Shown: in pieces, positions 37,105-46,584 of the stretch
Layout: the number at the start of each line of letters is the position of its first letter
Position numbering within the stretch: position 1 is the stretch's first letter
NCBI RefSeq assembly: GCF_003931915.1
Contig: NZ_RSAA01000001.1
Location: forward strand, 310,001-374,000
Source: Saccharopolyspora rhizosphaerae
GTDB taxonomy: Bacteria; Actinomycetota; Actinomycetes; Mycobacteriales; Pseudonocardiaceae
Length of the DNA: 64,000 nt
Direction: 5' to 3'
Program-made: the position numbers and the translations under genes
Notes under the pieces: model-generated
The model's input: only the letters and a program-made list of their open reading frames with translations
The model's database searches: none
What the model was told of the DNA's origin: nothing

Positions 37105-38802
37105 ATGGCCCAGTCACCCGACAACGCAGGCGAAACCGAGCAGATCTCCGGCGGACACCTCGTCGCCAAGGCGCTCAAGGCCGAAGGCGTGGACACGATC
37201 TTCACCCTCTGCGGTGGCCACATCATCGACATCTACGACGGCTGCGTGGACGAGGGCATCGACGTCATCGACGTGCGCCACGAGCAGGTCGCCGCCCACG
37301 CCGCCGACGGCTACGCGCGCATCACCGGCAAGCCCGGGTGCGCGGTGGTGACCGCCGGGCCGGGCACCACCGACGCCGTCACGGGTGTGGCCAACGCCTT
37401 CCGGGCCGAGAGCCCGATGCTGCTCATCGGCGGCCAGGGTGCGCTGTCGCAGCACAAGATGGGCTCGCTGCAGGACCTGCCGCACGTGGACATGATGAAC
37501 CCGATCACCAAGTTCGCCGCGACCGTGCCGCACACCGAACGCGCCGCGGACATGGTGTCGATGGCCTTCCGCGAGTGCTACCACGGCTCCCCCGGCCCGT
37601 CGTTCCTGGAGATCCCGCGCGACGTGCTCGACGCGACGGTCCCGGTGGACAAGGCCCGCATCCCGCAGCCGGGCGGCTACCGCGCCAGCACCCGCTCCGC
37701 GGGCGACCCCGACGCCGTGCAGAAACTGGCGGACCTGCTGGTCAAGGCCGAGAAGCCGTGCATCCTGCTGGGGAGCCAGACCTGGACCTGCCGCGCCACG
37801 GACTCCGCGGTGAAGCTGGTCCGCGAGCTCAACGTGCCCGCCTTCTGCAACGGCGCCGGCCGCGGCACGCTGCCGCCCGCGGACCCGCTGCACTTCCAGC
37901 TGGCGCGGCGCTACGCCTTCCAGAACTCCGACCTCATCATCATCCTGGGCACGCCCTTCGACTTCCGGATGGGCTACGGCAAGCGCCTCTCGCCCGAGGC
38001 CACGGTGGTGCAGATCGACCTCGACTACCGCACGGTCGGCCGCAACCGCGACATCGAGCTGGGCATCGTCGGCGACGCCGACGCCGTGCTCACCGCCCTG
38101 TCGCAGGCCGCCTCCGGACGCACCGACAACGGCGCGAGCCGGAGGAAGAGCTGGGTGCAGGAACTGCGCGAGGTGGAGAACGCCGCGCTGCAGAAGCGCT
38201 TGCCGCGCCAGCACTCCGACTCCTCCCCCATCGACCCCTACCGGCTGGTGCACGAGATCAACGAGTTCCTGACCGAGGACTCGATCTACATCGGCGACGG
38301 CGGCGACATCGTCACCTTCTCCGGCCAGGTCATCCAGCCCAAGTCCCCGGGGCACTGGATGGACCCCGGGCCGCTGGGAACGCTGGGCGTGGGCGTGCCG
38401 TTCGCGATGGCCGCCAAGAAGGCGCAGCCCGACAAGGAAGTCGTGTGCCTGTTCGGCGACGGCGCGTTCAGCCTCACCGGCTGGGACTTCGAGACGATGG
38501 TGCGCTTCGACCTGCCGTTCATCGGCATCGTCGGCAACAACTCGTCGATGAACCAGATCCGCTACGGCCAGATCGCCAAGTACGGCGAGGACCGCGGACG
38601 GGTCGGCAACACCCTCGGCGACGTCCCCTACAGCACGTTCGCGCAGATGCTCGGTGGCTACGGCGAAGAGGTCCACGACCCCGCCGACATCGCCCCCGCG
38701 CTGCAGCGCGCCCGCGAGTCCGGCAAGCCGTCGTTGATCAACGTCTGGGTCGATCCCGAGGTCTACGCCCCGGGAACGATGAACCAGACCATGTACAAGT
38801 GA
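37105..38802 (+). CDS. Thiamine-diphosphate-dependent decarboxylase/lyase, probable oxalyl-CoA decarboxylase
   Basis: 565-aa ThDP enzyme: N-terminal domain with the catalytic Glu in [18 protein letters not shown], a central FAD/ADP-type domain ([12 protein letters not shown]), and the C-terminal cofactor loop [21 protein letters not shown] ending NNSSMN. It belongs to the acetolactate synthase/2-hydroxyacyl-CoA lyase/oxalyl-CoA decarboxylase group. Directly followed by a formyl-CoA:oxalate CoA-transferase, so decarboxylation of oxalyl-CoA to formyl-CoA is the best guess; sequence alone does not exclude a 2-hydroxyacyl-CoA lyase. ATG 37105; double GntR operator upstream. Confidence 0.75.
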   Translation: MAQSPDNAGETEQISGGHLVAKALKAEGVDTIFTLCGGHIIDIYDGCVDEGIDVIDVRHEQVAAHAADGYARITGKPGCAVVTAGPGTTDAVTGVANAFRAESPMLLIGGQGALSQHKMGSLQDLPHVDMMNPITKFAATVPHTERAADMVSMAFRECYHGSPGPSFLEIPRDVLDATVPVDKARIPQPGGYRASTRSAGDPDAVQKLADLLVKAEKPCILLGSQTWTCRATDSAVKLVRELNVPAFCNGAGRGTLPPADPLHFQLARRYAFQNSDLIIILGTPFDFRMGYGKRLSPEATVVQIDLDYRTVGRNRDIELGIVGDADAVLTALSQAASGRTDNGASRRKSWVQELREVENAALQKRLPRQHSDSSPIDPYRLVHEINEFLTEDSIYIGDGGDIVTFSGQVIQPKSPGHWMDPGPLGTLGVGVPFAMAAKKAQPDKEVVCLFGDGAFSLTGWDFETMVRFDLPFIGIVGNNSSMNQIRYGQIAKYGEDRGRVGNTLGDVPYSTFAQMLGGYGEEVHDPADIAPALQRARESGKPSLINVWVDPEVYAPGTMNQTMYK

Positions 38803-38971
38803 CCACCCCGTCCGCGGGATCCCCTGCGCAGCAGCGGAGGCCCGCCGCTGCTCCGGGACCCCACCACGGCGCGGGGCCGGAGCCCTCCGCCCCAACACGA
38901 ACTCCCAGAACCCGCGGCGGTGCCGGTCGACCCGGCGGCTCGGCCGCTTCGAAGGTGAAGAGGTGCCAGTC

Positions 38972-40198
38972 ATGAGTGCATTGGAAGGTGTGCGCGTCCT
39001 GGACATGACCCACGTCCAGTCCGGGCCGTCGGCGACGCAGGTCCTGGCCTGGCTCGGGGCCGACGTGGTCAAGCTGGAGGCCCCCACCGGCGACATCACC
39101 CGCAAGCAGCTGCGCGACGTCGACGAGGCCGACAGCCTCTACTTCACGATGCTCAACTGCAACAAGCGCAGCATCACGCTGAACATGAAGTCCGACGCGG
39201 GCAAGGAGATCTTCACCAAGCTGGTGGCCGACTCCGACGTGCTGGTGGAGAACTTCGGCCCCGGCACGGTGGACCGGATGGGCTTCACCTGGGAGAAGCT
39301 GCGCGAGATCAACCCGAAGCTCGTCTACGCCTCCATCAAGGGCTTCGGCGATGGCCCCTACACCCACTTCAAGGCCTACGAGGTGGTCGCCCAGGCGATG
39401 GGCGGGTCGATGTCGACCACCGGCTTCGAGGACGGTCCCCCGCTGGCCACCGGCGCGCAGATCGGTGATTCCGGCACCGGGATCCACACCGTCGCCGGCA
39501 TCCTCGCCGCGCTGCTGCAGCGCGAGCGCACCGGTGCCGGCCAGCGGGTGTCGGTGGCGATGCAGCACGCGGTGCTCAACCTGTGCCGGGTGAAGCTGCG
39601 CGACCAGCAACGGCTGGCGCACGGCCCGCTGCGCGAGTACCCCAACGCCGAGTTCGGTGACGAGGTGCCGCGCTCGGGCAACGCCTCCGGCGGTGGCCAG
39701 CCGGGCTGGGCGGTGCGCTGCGCACCGGGCGGCGACAACGACTACATCTACGTCATCGTGCAGCCGCAGGGCTGGGCTCCCATCGCGAAGCTCATCGGCC
39801 GTCCGGAGCTCATCGACGACCCGGACTGGGCGACCCCGGAAGCACGTCTGTCCAAGTTGGACAAGATGTTCAGCATGATCGAGGAGTGGACGCTCAACCA
39901 CGACAAGTGGTCCGTGCTGGCCGCGCTCAACGAGCACAACGTGCCGTGCGGCCCGATCCTGTCGACCAAGGAGATCATCGAGGACACCTCGCTGGCCGCC
40001 AACGACATGATCGTCAGCGTCGACCACCCCGAGCGGGGTGAGTTCAAGACGGTCGGCTGCCCGATCAAGCTCTCCGACTCCCCCGTCCAGGTCCAGCGCT
40101 CTCCTCTGCTCGGCGAGCACACCGCCGAGGTCTTCCGCGAGCGGCTGGGCATCGACGAGTCCGAACTGGCCGAGCTCAAGGCGAACGGAGTGATCTGA
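38972..40198 (+). CDS. frc: Formyl-CoA:oxalate CoA-transferase (CoA-transferase family III)
   Basis: 408-aa family III transferase that swaps CoA from formyl-CoA to oxalate, yielding oxalyl-CoA and formate. [20 protein letters not shown] and the catalytic-Asp region [19 protein letters not shown], plus [28 protein letters not shown] and [14 protein letters not shown], are typical of Frc enzymes. ATG 38972 has GAAGAGG 8 bases ahead. Second gene of the operon, 169 bases after the decarboxylase. Confidence 0.87.
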   Translation: MSALEGVRVLDMTHVQSGPSATQVLAWLGADVVKLEAPTGDITRKQLRDVDEADSLYFTMLNCNKRSITLNMKSDAGKEIFTKLVADSDVLVENFGPGTVDRMGFTWEKLREINPKLVYASIKGFGDGPYTHFKAYEVVAQAMGGSMSTTGFEDGPPLATGAQIGDSGTGIHTVAGILAALLQRERTGAGQRVSVAMQHAVLNLCRVKLRDQQRLAHGPLREYPNAEFGDEVPRSGNASGGGQPGWAVRCAPGGDNDYIYVIVQPQGWAPIAKLIGRPELIDDPDWATPEARLSKLDKMFSMIEEWTLNHDKWSVLAALNEHNVPCGPILSTKEIIEDTSLAANDMIVSVDHPERGEFKTVGCPIKLSDSPVQVQRSPLLGEHTAEVFRERLGIDESELAELKANGVI

Positions 40199-40199
40199 C

Positions 40200-42329
40200 G
40201 TGGCTTACGACGGTGCCCGCGTGCGGCAGGTGCTCGACGCGGTGCGGTCCGAGGGCCGGGCTGCCCTGACCGCTCCGGAGGCCAAGCAGCTGTGCGACGC
40301 CTACGGCATCCCCACCGCCGGGGAGGGCCTGGCCACCAGCGCCGAGGAAGCGGTCGCGCTGGCCGCCGAGATCGGCGGCCCGGTGGCGCTGAAGATCGTC
40401 TCGCCGGACATCCTGCACAAGACCGACGCCGGCTGCGTGCTCGTCGACGTCAGCGGCGAGGCGGACGTGCGGGCCGGCTACGAGAAGATCCTGGCCAACG
40501 CCCACGCCCACACCGAGAACCCGGCCATCAGCGGGGTGCAGGTGCAGCAGATGGTCAGCGGCCAGGAGGTGATCGTCGGCGCCACCACCGATCCCACCTT
40601 CGGCAAGGTGGTGGCCTTCGGCCTCGGCGGCGTGCTGGTCGAGGTGCTCAAGGACGTCACCTTCCGGCTCGCCCCGCTCACCGCCGACCAGGCGCGCTCG
40701 ATGCTCGAGGACATCGCCGCCGCCGACGTGCTGCGGGGTGCCCGGGGCGCCGAACCCGTGGACGCCGACGCGCTCTCGGAGGTGCTGCGCCGGGTCTCGG
40801 ACCTGGTCAGCGACTTCCCCGAGATCGCGGAGCTCGACCTCAACCCGGTGTTCGCCACCCCCAGCGGGGCCACCGCGGCCGACGTGCGGATCGTGCTGAG
40901 CACCGAGGAGCCGGTGCAGGCACCGCAGCGCACCCCTGAGGAGATCCTGGAGTCGATGCGGCGGCTGATGACGCCGAGCAGCGTCGCGGTGATCGGGGCC
41001 TCCAACGAGGAGGGCAAGATCGGCAACTCGGTGATGAAGAACCTGATCAACGGCGGCTACGCGGGCGAGATCCACCCGATCAACCCCAAGGCCGACGAGA
41101 TCATGGGCCGCACGGCCTACAAGAGCATCACCGACGTGCCCGGCCCGGTCGACGTCGCGGTGTTCACGGTACCGGCGAAGTTCGTCGCCTCCGCGCTGGA
41201 GGAGTGCGGCGCCAAGGGCGTGGCGGCCGCGGTGCTGATCCCGTCGGGGTTCGCCGAGACAGGCAACCACGACCTGCAGGAGGAGGTCGTGGCGGTCGCC
41301 CGCGAGCACGGGATCCGCTTGCTCGGGCCCAACATCTACGGCTACTACTACACGCCGCAGAACCTGTGCGCGACGTTCTGCACGCCCTACGACGTCCGCG
41401 GCGGCGTGGCGCTGACCTCGCAGAGCGGCGGCATCGGGATGGCGATCCTGGGCTTCTCGCGCACCACGAAGATGGGTGTGTCGGCGATCGTGGGTCTGGG
41501 CAACAAGTCCGATGTGGACGAGGACGACCTGCTGACGTTCTTCGAGCACGACGACAACACCAACGTCGTCGCCATGCACCTGGAGGACCTCAAGGACGGG
41601 CGCGCGTTCGTCGAGGCCGCCCAGAACATCACCAAGAAGAAGCCGGTGGTGGTGCTCAAGGCCGGACGCACCGACATGGGCGCCCGGGCGGCCAGCTCGC
41701 ACACCGGGGCGCTGGCGGGCAACGACAAGGTCTACGACGACATCCTGCGCCAGTCCGGCGTGGTCCGGGCACCCGGGCTCAACGAGATGCTGGAGTACGC
41801 CCGCGGCATCCCGGTGCTGCCCACGCCGAAGGGCGAGAACGTCGTGATCATCACCGGTGCGGGCGGCTCCGGGGTGCTGCTCTCGGACGCGTGCGTGGCC
41901 AACGGGCTGCAGCTGATGGACATCCCGCCGGACCTCGACGAGGAGTTCCGGCGCTACATCCCGCCCTTCGGCGCGGCCGGCAACCCGGTGGACATCACCG
42001 GCGGGGAGCCACCGAGCACCTACGAGGCCACGATCCGGCTCGGTCTGCGCGACCCGCGGATCCACGCGCTGATCCTGGGGTACTGGCACACCATCGTCAC
42101 CCCGCCGATGGTGTTCGCCGAACTGGCTTCCCGCGTGGCCCAGGAGGCCCGCGCGGAAGGGATCGACAAGCCGATCGTGGTGTCGCTGGCAGGCGACACC
42201 GAGGTGGAGAAGGCGGCGGACTACCTGTTCGACCACGGGATCGTCGCCTACCCCTACACCACCGAGAAGCCCGTCGCGGTGCTGGGCGCCAAGTACCAGT
42301 GGGCCCGTTCCGCAGGACTCCTCGGCTGA
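40200..42329 (+). CDS. ADP-forming acyl-CoA synthetase (acetate-CoA ligase family)
   Basis: 709-aa NDP-forming ligase. The ATP-grasp domain is at the N-terminus (residues about 1-235, EAKQLCDAYGIPTAGEGLA, ALKIVSPDILHKTDAG), followed by the CoA-binding Rossmann domain (SSVAVIGASNEEGKIGNS, about 260), and the phosphorylated-His loop ASSHTGALAGNDKVYDD. This order is a permutation of the usual one (Pat-type proteins place ATP-grasp last). It could prime oxalate or another acid with CoA. GTG 40200 lies one base after the frc stop. Confidence 0.85.
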   Translation: MAYDGARVRQVLDAVRSEGRAALTAPEAKQLCDAYGIPTAGEGLATSAEEAVALAAEIGGPVALKIVSPDILHKTDAGCVLVDVSGEADVRAGYEKILANAHAHTENPAISGVQVQQMVSGQEVIVGATTDPTFGKVVAFGLGGVLVEVLKDVTFRLAPLTADQARSMLEDIAAADVLRGARGAEPVDADALSEVLRRVSDLVSDFPEIAELDLNPVFATPSGATAADVRIVLSTEEPVQAPQRTPEEILESMRRLMTPSSVAVIGASNEEGKIGNSVMKNLINGGYAGEIHPINPKADEIMGRTAYKSITDVPGPVDVAVFTVPAKFVASALEECGAKGVAAAVLIPSGFAETGNHDLQEEVVAVAREHGIRLLGPNIYGYYYTPQNLCATFCTPYDVRGGVALTSQSGGIGMAILGFSRTTKMGVSAIVGLGNKSDVDEDDLLTFFEHDDNTNVVAMHLEDLKDGRAFVEAAQNITKKKPVVVLKAGRTDMGARAASSHTGALAGNDKVYDDILRQSGVVRAPGLNEMLEYARGIPVLPTPKGENVVIITGAGGSGVLLSDACVANGLQLMDIPPDLDEEFRRYIPPFGAAGNPVDITGGEPPSTYEATIRLGLRDPRIHALILGYWHTIVTPPMVFAELASRVAQEARAEGIDKPIVVSLAGDTEVEKAADYLFDHGIVAYPYTTEKPVAVLGAKYQWARSAGLLG

Positions 42330-42500
42330 TCGGCTGGCCGTCAGGCGCAGGGCGGGGTCGTTCCCTCATCCCTCCCTGGGGGTTCGGCACCGCGCGGGTG
42401 CTCCGGCGACTGGCAGGCGGTCCGCCAGGCCGCCGGAGAACCCGCCACCTGCACCGCCAACCAAAGCTCCACAGCTCGACAATGGACAAGGAGGTCCGAT

Positions 42501-43997
42501 GTGGACGCTGAGAAGGCGCCTGGGAGAGACGATCAAGAACCGGTATTAGAAGGGGACGGCCGGGTCTGGCACGCGGGCGGGCTGGAACCGATGCCCATCC
42601 GCAAGCTGCCCGAAGCACCGCCGTCCATCCACCTGCTCGGCCCCACCGTGTTCCTCGTGGCGCTCGGTGTGGGCATGGGCGAGTCCTACATGTGGCCTCG
42701 CCTGGTGCTGATCTTCGGCCCCGAGATCCGCTGGCTGTTCCTGATCGGGGTCACGCTGCAGGCCGTCGTGATGCTGGAGATGGCCCGCTACGCGATGGCG
42801 ACCGGGGAGAGCATCTTCTCCGGGGCGGCGCGCGTGGCCAAACCCGTCATGTGGTTCTTCTTCATCACCGCCATCGCCGTCTACATCTGGCCCGGCCACC
42901 TCTCCGCGGGAGCCGCTGCGCTGGAGCAGATCACCGGGATTCCCTGGTACGTCTCGGGATGCGCCGGTCTGCTGCTGGTCGGGGTCGTCTTCACGATGGC
43001 CAAGGTGATCTACAGCCTGCTGGAGAACGTGCTGTCGATCCTGATCGGCCTGCTGGTGGTCGGCACCGCGGTGATCGCATCGCTGGTGGGCAACCTGCAG
43101 GACCTGACCAGCACGATCGCCGGGATGTTCCACTTCGGGTACTTCCCGGAGGCGGCGATGTCACCGGAGTGGTTCCCGGTCGTGGTCGGCGCGATCGCCT
43201 TCGCGGGACCGTCGGGCATGCAGCAGATGTGGTACACGCTGCACCTGCGCGACTCCGGTGCCGGCATGGGCTCGCACATCCCCCGCATCCGCGGCCTCAG
43301 GCACGCGGGCGAGGAGGAGGCCATGCCCTCCCGCGGTTTCATGTTCGACACCGACGACCCGGCCGAGATGGCCAAGTGGAGGGGCTGGCGGCGCTGGGTC
43401 ACCTTCGACGCGTTGCTGCTGTTCTGGGGCGTGACGATGCTGGTCACGATCTCGTTCACGGTCCTGGCCCAGTCGGCCTCGCGCGAGAACCCGGACGTGA
43501 AGACGCTGATCGAGACCGGTGAGCGGGAAGCCGCGCTGACGGCGATGTCGGACGCGTTCTCCTCGGCGGGATCGCCGGTGCTGGGCACGGTGTTCCTCGG
43601 GTTCATCGCCTTGATCGGGCTCAACGCGACGCTGGGCCTGTTCGACTCGTTCTCCCGGGGCCAGGCCGACATGACCTACAACTTCGTTCCCGGGGCCAAG
43701 CGGTTCGGGATCTCGCGCCTGTACGCCGCCTTCCTGTGGGGCGTGATCCTCTTCGGCATCCTCATCCTGCTGTTCGGGCCCGCCGACGGACCGAGCGCGA
43801 TCCTGGACGTCCTCGCGTTCCTGTCCACCTTCGCGATGGGCGCCTACTGCGTGGTCCTGCTGCTGGTGAACAACCGGATGCTGCCCAAACCGATCCGGCC
43901 GCGGTGGTGGTCCAACCTCATCATCGGGTTGGGCGCCTTCTTCTACCTCGGCATGCTGTTCTACAGCCTGGTGCAGTTCGGCGTGGTCGTGAGCTGA
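42501..43997 (+). CDS. NRAMP-fold transporter lacking the canonical metal-binding motifs
   Basis: 498 aa, about 11 membrane helices. The family is NRAMP-like (IHLLGPTVFLVALGVGMGESYMWPRL in TM1, FAGPSGMQQMWYTLHLRDS in TM6), but the TM1 DPGN motif is replaced by GMGESYMW and the TM6 MPH motif by GPSGMQQM. Therefore it is unlikely to carry Mn/Fe in the standard way. GTG 42501 has AAGGAGG 6 bases ahead. Fourth gene after the decarboxylase, followed by a small membrane protein two bases on, so oxalate or a related acid may be the cargo. Confidence 0.75.
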   Translation: MDAEKAPGRDDQEPVLEGDGRVWHAGGLEPMPIRKLPEAPPSIHLLGPTVFLVALGVGMGESYMWPRLVLIFGPEIRWLFLIGVTLQAVVMLEMARYAMATGESIFSGAARVAKPVMWFFFITAIAVYIWPGHLSAGAAALEQITGIPWYVSGCAGLLLVGVVFTMAKVIYSLLENVLSILIGLLVVGTAVIASLVGNLQDLTSTIAGMFHFGYFPEAAMSPEWFPVVVGAIAFAGPSGMQQMWYTLHLRDSGAGMGSHIPRIRGLRHAGEEEAMPSRGFMFDTDDPAEMAKWRGWRRWVTFDALLLFWGVTMLVTISFTVLAQSASRENPDVKTLIETGEREAALTAMSDAFSSAGSPVLGTVFLGFIALIGLNATLGLFDSFSRGQADMTYNFVPGAKRFGISRLYAAFLWGVILFGILILLFGPADGPSAILDVLAFLSTFAMGAYCVVLLLVNNRMLPKPIRPRWWSNLIIGLGAFFYLGMLFYSLVQFGVVVS

Positions 43998-43998
43998 C

Positions 43999-44409
43999 AT
44001 GACCCTGACGACGAGGATCACCGCACCAGGTCTGGTCATCGGCACCGTGGCCGGGGTGTTCACGGCGCTGTTCATGCTGGTGGCCGGAGCGCCACCGGCG
44101 TGGGCGGTGACCGGCGGGCTCATGCTCGCGGCACCGCTGGCCGCCTTCGGCGCCGGATGCAGCGCGCTGCGGCTGCGCGGGGTGTTCCGCGGCGGGGCGT
44201 TCGCCCCCGTCGCCCTGTACTGGCTGATCGCCTTCCCGCTGGCGCGGCTGGTGCAGGAGGTGGGCACCAGGTTGGTGGTCGGCGACAGCTTCGCGCTGCC
44301 GCCGCAACCGGTCTCGTTCCTGGTCTACCAGGCGCTGATCAGCGTCGGGTTCGCGATCGGGTTCGTGTGGGTGCAGGAGCGGCTGGTGCGGGGTGGTGCC
44401 GACAGATGA
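43999..44409 (+). CDS. Small membrane protein (136 aa), operon partner of the NRAMP-like transporter
   Basis: Four hydrophobic segments (LVIGTVAGVFTALFMLVA, GGLMLAAPLAAFGA, VALYWLIAFPLARL, ALISVGFAIGFVWV) with Arg-rich loops. ATG starts one base after the transporter stop, so the two are co-translated. No family is recognised. It may stabilise the transporter. Confidence 0.7.
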   Translation: MTLTTRITAPGLVIGTVAGVFTALFMLVAGAPPAWAVTGGLMLAAPLAAFGAGCSALRLRGVFRGGAFAPVALYWLIAFPLARLVQEVGTRLVVGDSFALPPQPVSFLVYQALISVGFAIGFVWVQERLVRGGADR

Positions 44410-44434
44410 GCGGACCAGGCACCACCACCGACGA

Positions 44435-44623
44435 TCAGCCGTGCGCGTCGACGAGTCGCCCCTCGTCGTCGCGCTCCGGCTCGGGCCGCGCGCCGCCACG
44501 GCGGTCGTGCTGACGAGCCGATCGGACCGCGGCGGACGTGGCCAGTCCCAGCTTGCGCCCGTCCGCCGCGTACCCGCGCGGCATGCGTTCCAGGTGACGC
44601 AGGATGGTCCCGATGATCCGCAT
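44435..44623 (-). CDS. Basic 62-aa protein, divergent from the OFA antiporter
   Basis: MRIIGTILRHLERMPRGYAA and a charged tail (RQHDRRGGARPEPERDDEGRL). A strong ribosome site (GAGGAGGTGAGG) ahead of ATG 44623 supports it as a real gene although it is too small for standard calling. The GntR operator lies 31 bases upstream, shared with the antiporter. Role unknown. Confidence 0.55.
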   Translation of the reverse strand: MRIIGTILRHLERMPRGYAADGRKLGLATSAAVRSARQHDRRGGARPEPERDDEGRLVDAHG

Positions 44624-44653
44624 GCACCTCACCTCCTCTCTTCCTCTCCTCGT

Positions 44654-44666
44654 GCATACAGTATGC
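44654..44666. promoter_or_regulatory. GntR operator, site 4 (upstream of the OFA antiporter)
   Basis: GCATACAGTATGC, a perfect palindrome, between the 62-aa gene and the antiporter gene. Fourth member of the set. Confidence 0.75.
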
Positions 44667-44729
44667 CGACGTGGTGCGTTGTTGATGTAGTGCTTGTGAG
44701 CAGCAACACCTCCCCCGCTGACGAAGCTG

Positions 44730-46040
44730 GTGATGTCCATGCCCGAGCAGTGGACGATGATCGGGCTGCACACCCCGACGCTGGAGGTGCGCGACCACCA
44801 CGGCCGCCGCTACCGCGTCGGTGAGCAGCCGCGCGAGCTCACCGGCCGCTCGCGCGCGGCGATGCTGTGGGCCTGCTGGCTGCCGATGCTGCTGGTGGGG
44901 ACCATGCAGTACGCCTTCGGCGCGGCGATGCCGGGACTGCTGGCCGCCGGGCACGAGCTGCCCGTGCTGTGCTGGACCTTGGCCGGGTGGACGGTGCTGC
45001 AGGCCGGAGCCGGGTTCCCCGCCGCGCTGCTGCGCCGGCACGGCCGGGTCGGCCCGCGCACGCTGCTGGTGGTCGGCGGAGCGCTGTGCGCGCTCGGGAT
45101 CACCAGTCTCGGACATGGCGTCACCACCGGGTACTGGCTGCTCGGCGGGACCGGGGCGGGGCTGGTCTACGCCGCCTGCACCTCCACCGCCGAGAAGTGG
45201 TTCCCGGAGGGCTCCGCCGCCCGAGTCGGTGTCGTCACCGGCGCGTTCGCCTACGGCGCCACCCCGTTCGTCCTCGCGCTGTCCCTGGCACCCGGCCACG
45301 TCGAGGCCGGGCTGACCGCCTTCGCCCCCGTGCTGCTCGTCGCCGTGGCCGGATGCGCCCTGGTCGTGGCCGACCCGCCTCGGCACTGGTGGCCCGCGCA
45401 CGTCGACCACCGCGACTGGGCGCGGTCCAACCCGCCTGCCGCGCGCGAGTTCTCCGCCACCGAAGCGCTGCGCACCGCGGCGTTGCCGGTGATGGCCGCC
45501 TGCTTGTTCTGCGCGGCCGCGGTGTCGCTGTTCGACGCGGCCTTCCTGGCACTGCTGGCCGCTCCCCTCTCGCCGGTCGCGGCGATCGCGGTGTTCGTGG
45601 CCACCAACGGCGCGGGCCGGGCCGTGGCGATCCCGGTCACCAGGAAGCTGGGGCGTCGGCGAACGCTGCGGTGGGTGGTGACCGTGCAGGCGGTGGGCCA
45701 GCTCCTGCTGCTGGCGGGCATCGCGCAGGCCTCGGCCGGGTGGCTGCTGGCCGGGGCGACGGTCGCGGGCATCGGCGGCGGCGCGTTCTACCCGCTGTTC
45801 GCCGCCCTGGCGCGGGAGTGCTTCGGCCAGCGCCGCAGCACCGAGGTCCACGGCCTGGTCTACAGCGCGAAGGCGGTCAGCGGCGTGGTCGGCATCGGCC
45901 TCGGGTGGGCAGCTCTGGCGACCTGGGGCCCGTCCGTCGCACTGGGTCTGTCCGCGGTCCTCTCCCTGACCTCGGCGGTGCTGTGCGGGCGGTTGCGCAG
46001 GCCCGGGTTCCCGCGAACCCTTCCCACCGGCAGGCCCTGA
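44730..46040 (+). CDS. OFA-family (oxalate/formate antiporter type) MFS transporter
   Basis: 436 aa with 12 membrane segments preceded by a cytoplasmic head (RDHHGRRYRVGEQPRELTGRSR), which is typical of this family. Core motifs include GAGLVYAACTSTAEKWFPEG, GAFAYGATPFVLALS, DPPRHWWPAHVD and GGGAFYPLFAALARECFG. It likely exchanges oxalate for formate, or imports oxalate. The GTG 44730 and ATG 44733 are both possible; the ribosome site is weak. GntR operator 64-76 bases upstream. Confidence 0.85.
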   Translation: MMSMPEQWTMIGLHTPTLEVRDHHGRRYRVGEQPRELTGRSRAAMLWACWLPMLLVGTMQYAFGAAMPGLLAAGHELPVLCWTLAGWTVLQAGAGFPAALLRRHGRVGPRTLLVVGGALCALGITSLGHGVTTGYWLLGGTGAGLVYAACTSTAEKWFPEGSAARVGVVTGAFAYGATPFVLALSLAPGHVEAGLTAFAPVLLVAVAGCALVVADPPRHWWPAHVDHRDWARSNPPAAREFSATEALRTAALPVMAACLFCAAAVSLFDAAFLALLAAPLSPVAAIAVFVATNGAGRAVAIPVTRKLGRRRTLRWVVTVQAVGQLLLLAGIAQASAGWLLAGATVAGIGGGAFYPLFAALARECFGQRRSTEVHGLVYSAKAVSGVVGIGLGWAALATWGPSVALGLSAVLSLTSAVLCGRLRRPGFPRTLPTGRP

Positions 46041-46584
46041 CCGGTCGGCACCACTCGCCTGGTCCACGCCACTCCGAACCTCGGGTCGCCAGGCCCAGGC
46101 ACGGCCGAGGCCCGGTCATGCCGTCGCCCTGTTCGAGGCGCGCCCCGCTGCATCTGCACGCCGTCGCAGGGGAAGGGAGCATCCGATCGCGCGCCGAGCT
46201 TCGTTCACACATGCGCGCCTCGACCACCCGTTCCGCCGCGAACCACCCCTGTCCGGCGCCTTTTCGGAGGGCGGATCCGCATCCGCGGCGCCCGAGTGAT
46301 CAGTTCATACCTTCGTCCAAGAAAAACGGGAATGGCGCTGGGAATTTTCAGAACAATTCACAAGAACTGACGTCCTCGCAGGCCACAAAGCCTCTGCTAA
46401 CGTTCCCGGCGATGACGCCGTCAATTCGTCCTTGACTCGCCACCTGAGCCGAATTATGGTCCAGACCACTAACCGATCGGCGAAACCCCTTCCGCGGCAG
46501 TTATTCCGACAGCGGTCACCGGGCACGGACCCACCGCTTCGGAATCGATTCACACTGCCGCGAATTCCCCCGAAGGAGCTCACA
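46041..46584. other. Non-coding stretch with the LPMO promoter
   Basis: 544 bases without a gene. The section from about 46300 is AT-richer than its neighbours (GGGAATTTTCAGAACAATT), fitting a promoter. A DasR-like operator is at 46455-46470. I see nothing else recognisable. Confidence 0.5.
46455..46470. promoter_or_regulatory. DasR-type operator (dre-like)
   Basis: TATGGTCCAGACCACT contains TGGTCCAGACCA, an inverted repeat matching the streptomycete DasR box (A-C/T-TGGTCTAGACCA-G/C-T) at all core positions but one. Such sites control chitin/N-acetylglucosamine genes. It lies about 115 bases upstream of the LPMO start. Confidence 0.65.

Noticed and set aside
37114..39105. 663-aa minus-strand frame opposite the TPP decarboxylase
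   Set aside because: Antisense shadow with no recognisable motif.
42499..42501. ATG start for the NRAMP-like gene
   Set aside because: It is out of frame; the GTG sharing its last base is the in-frame start with AAGGAGG 6 bases ahead.
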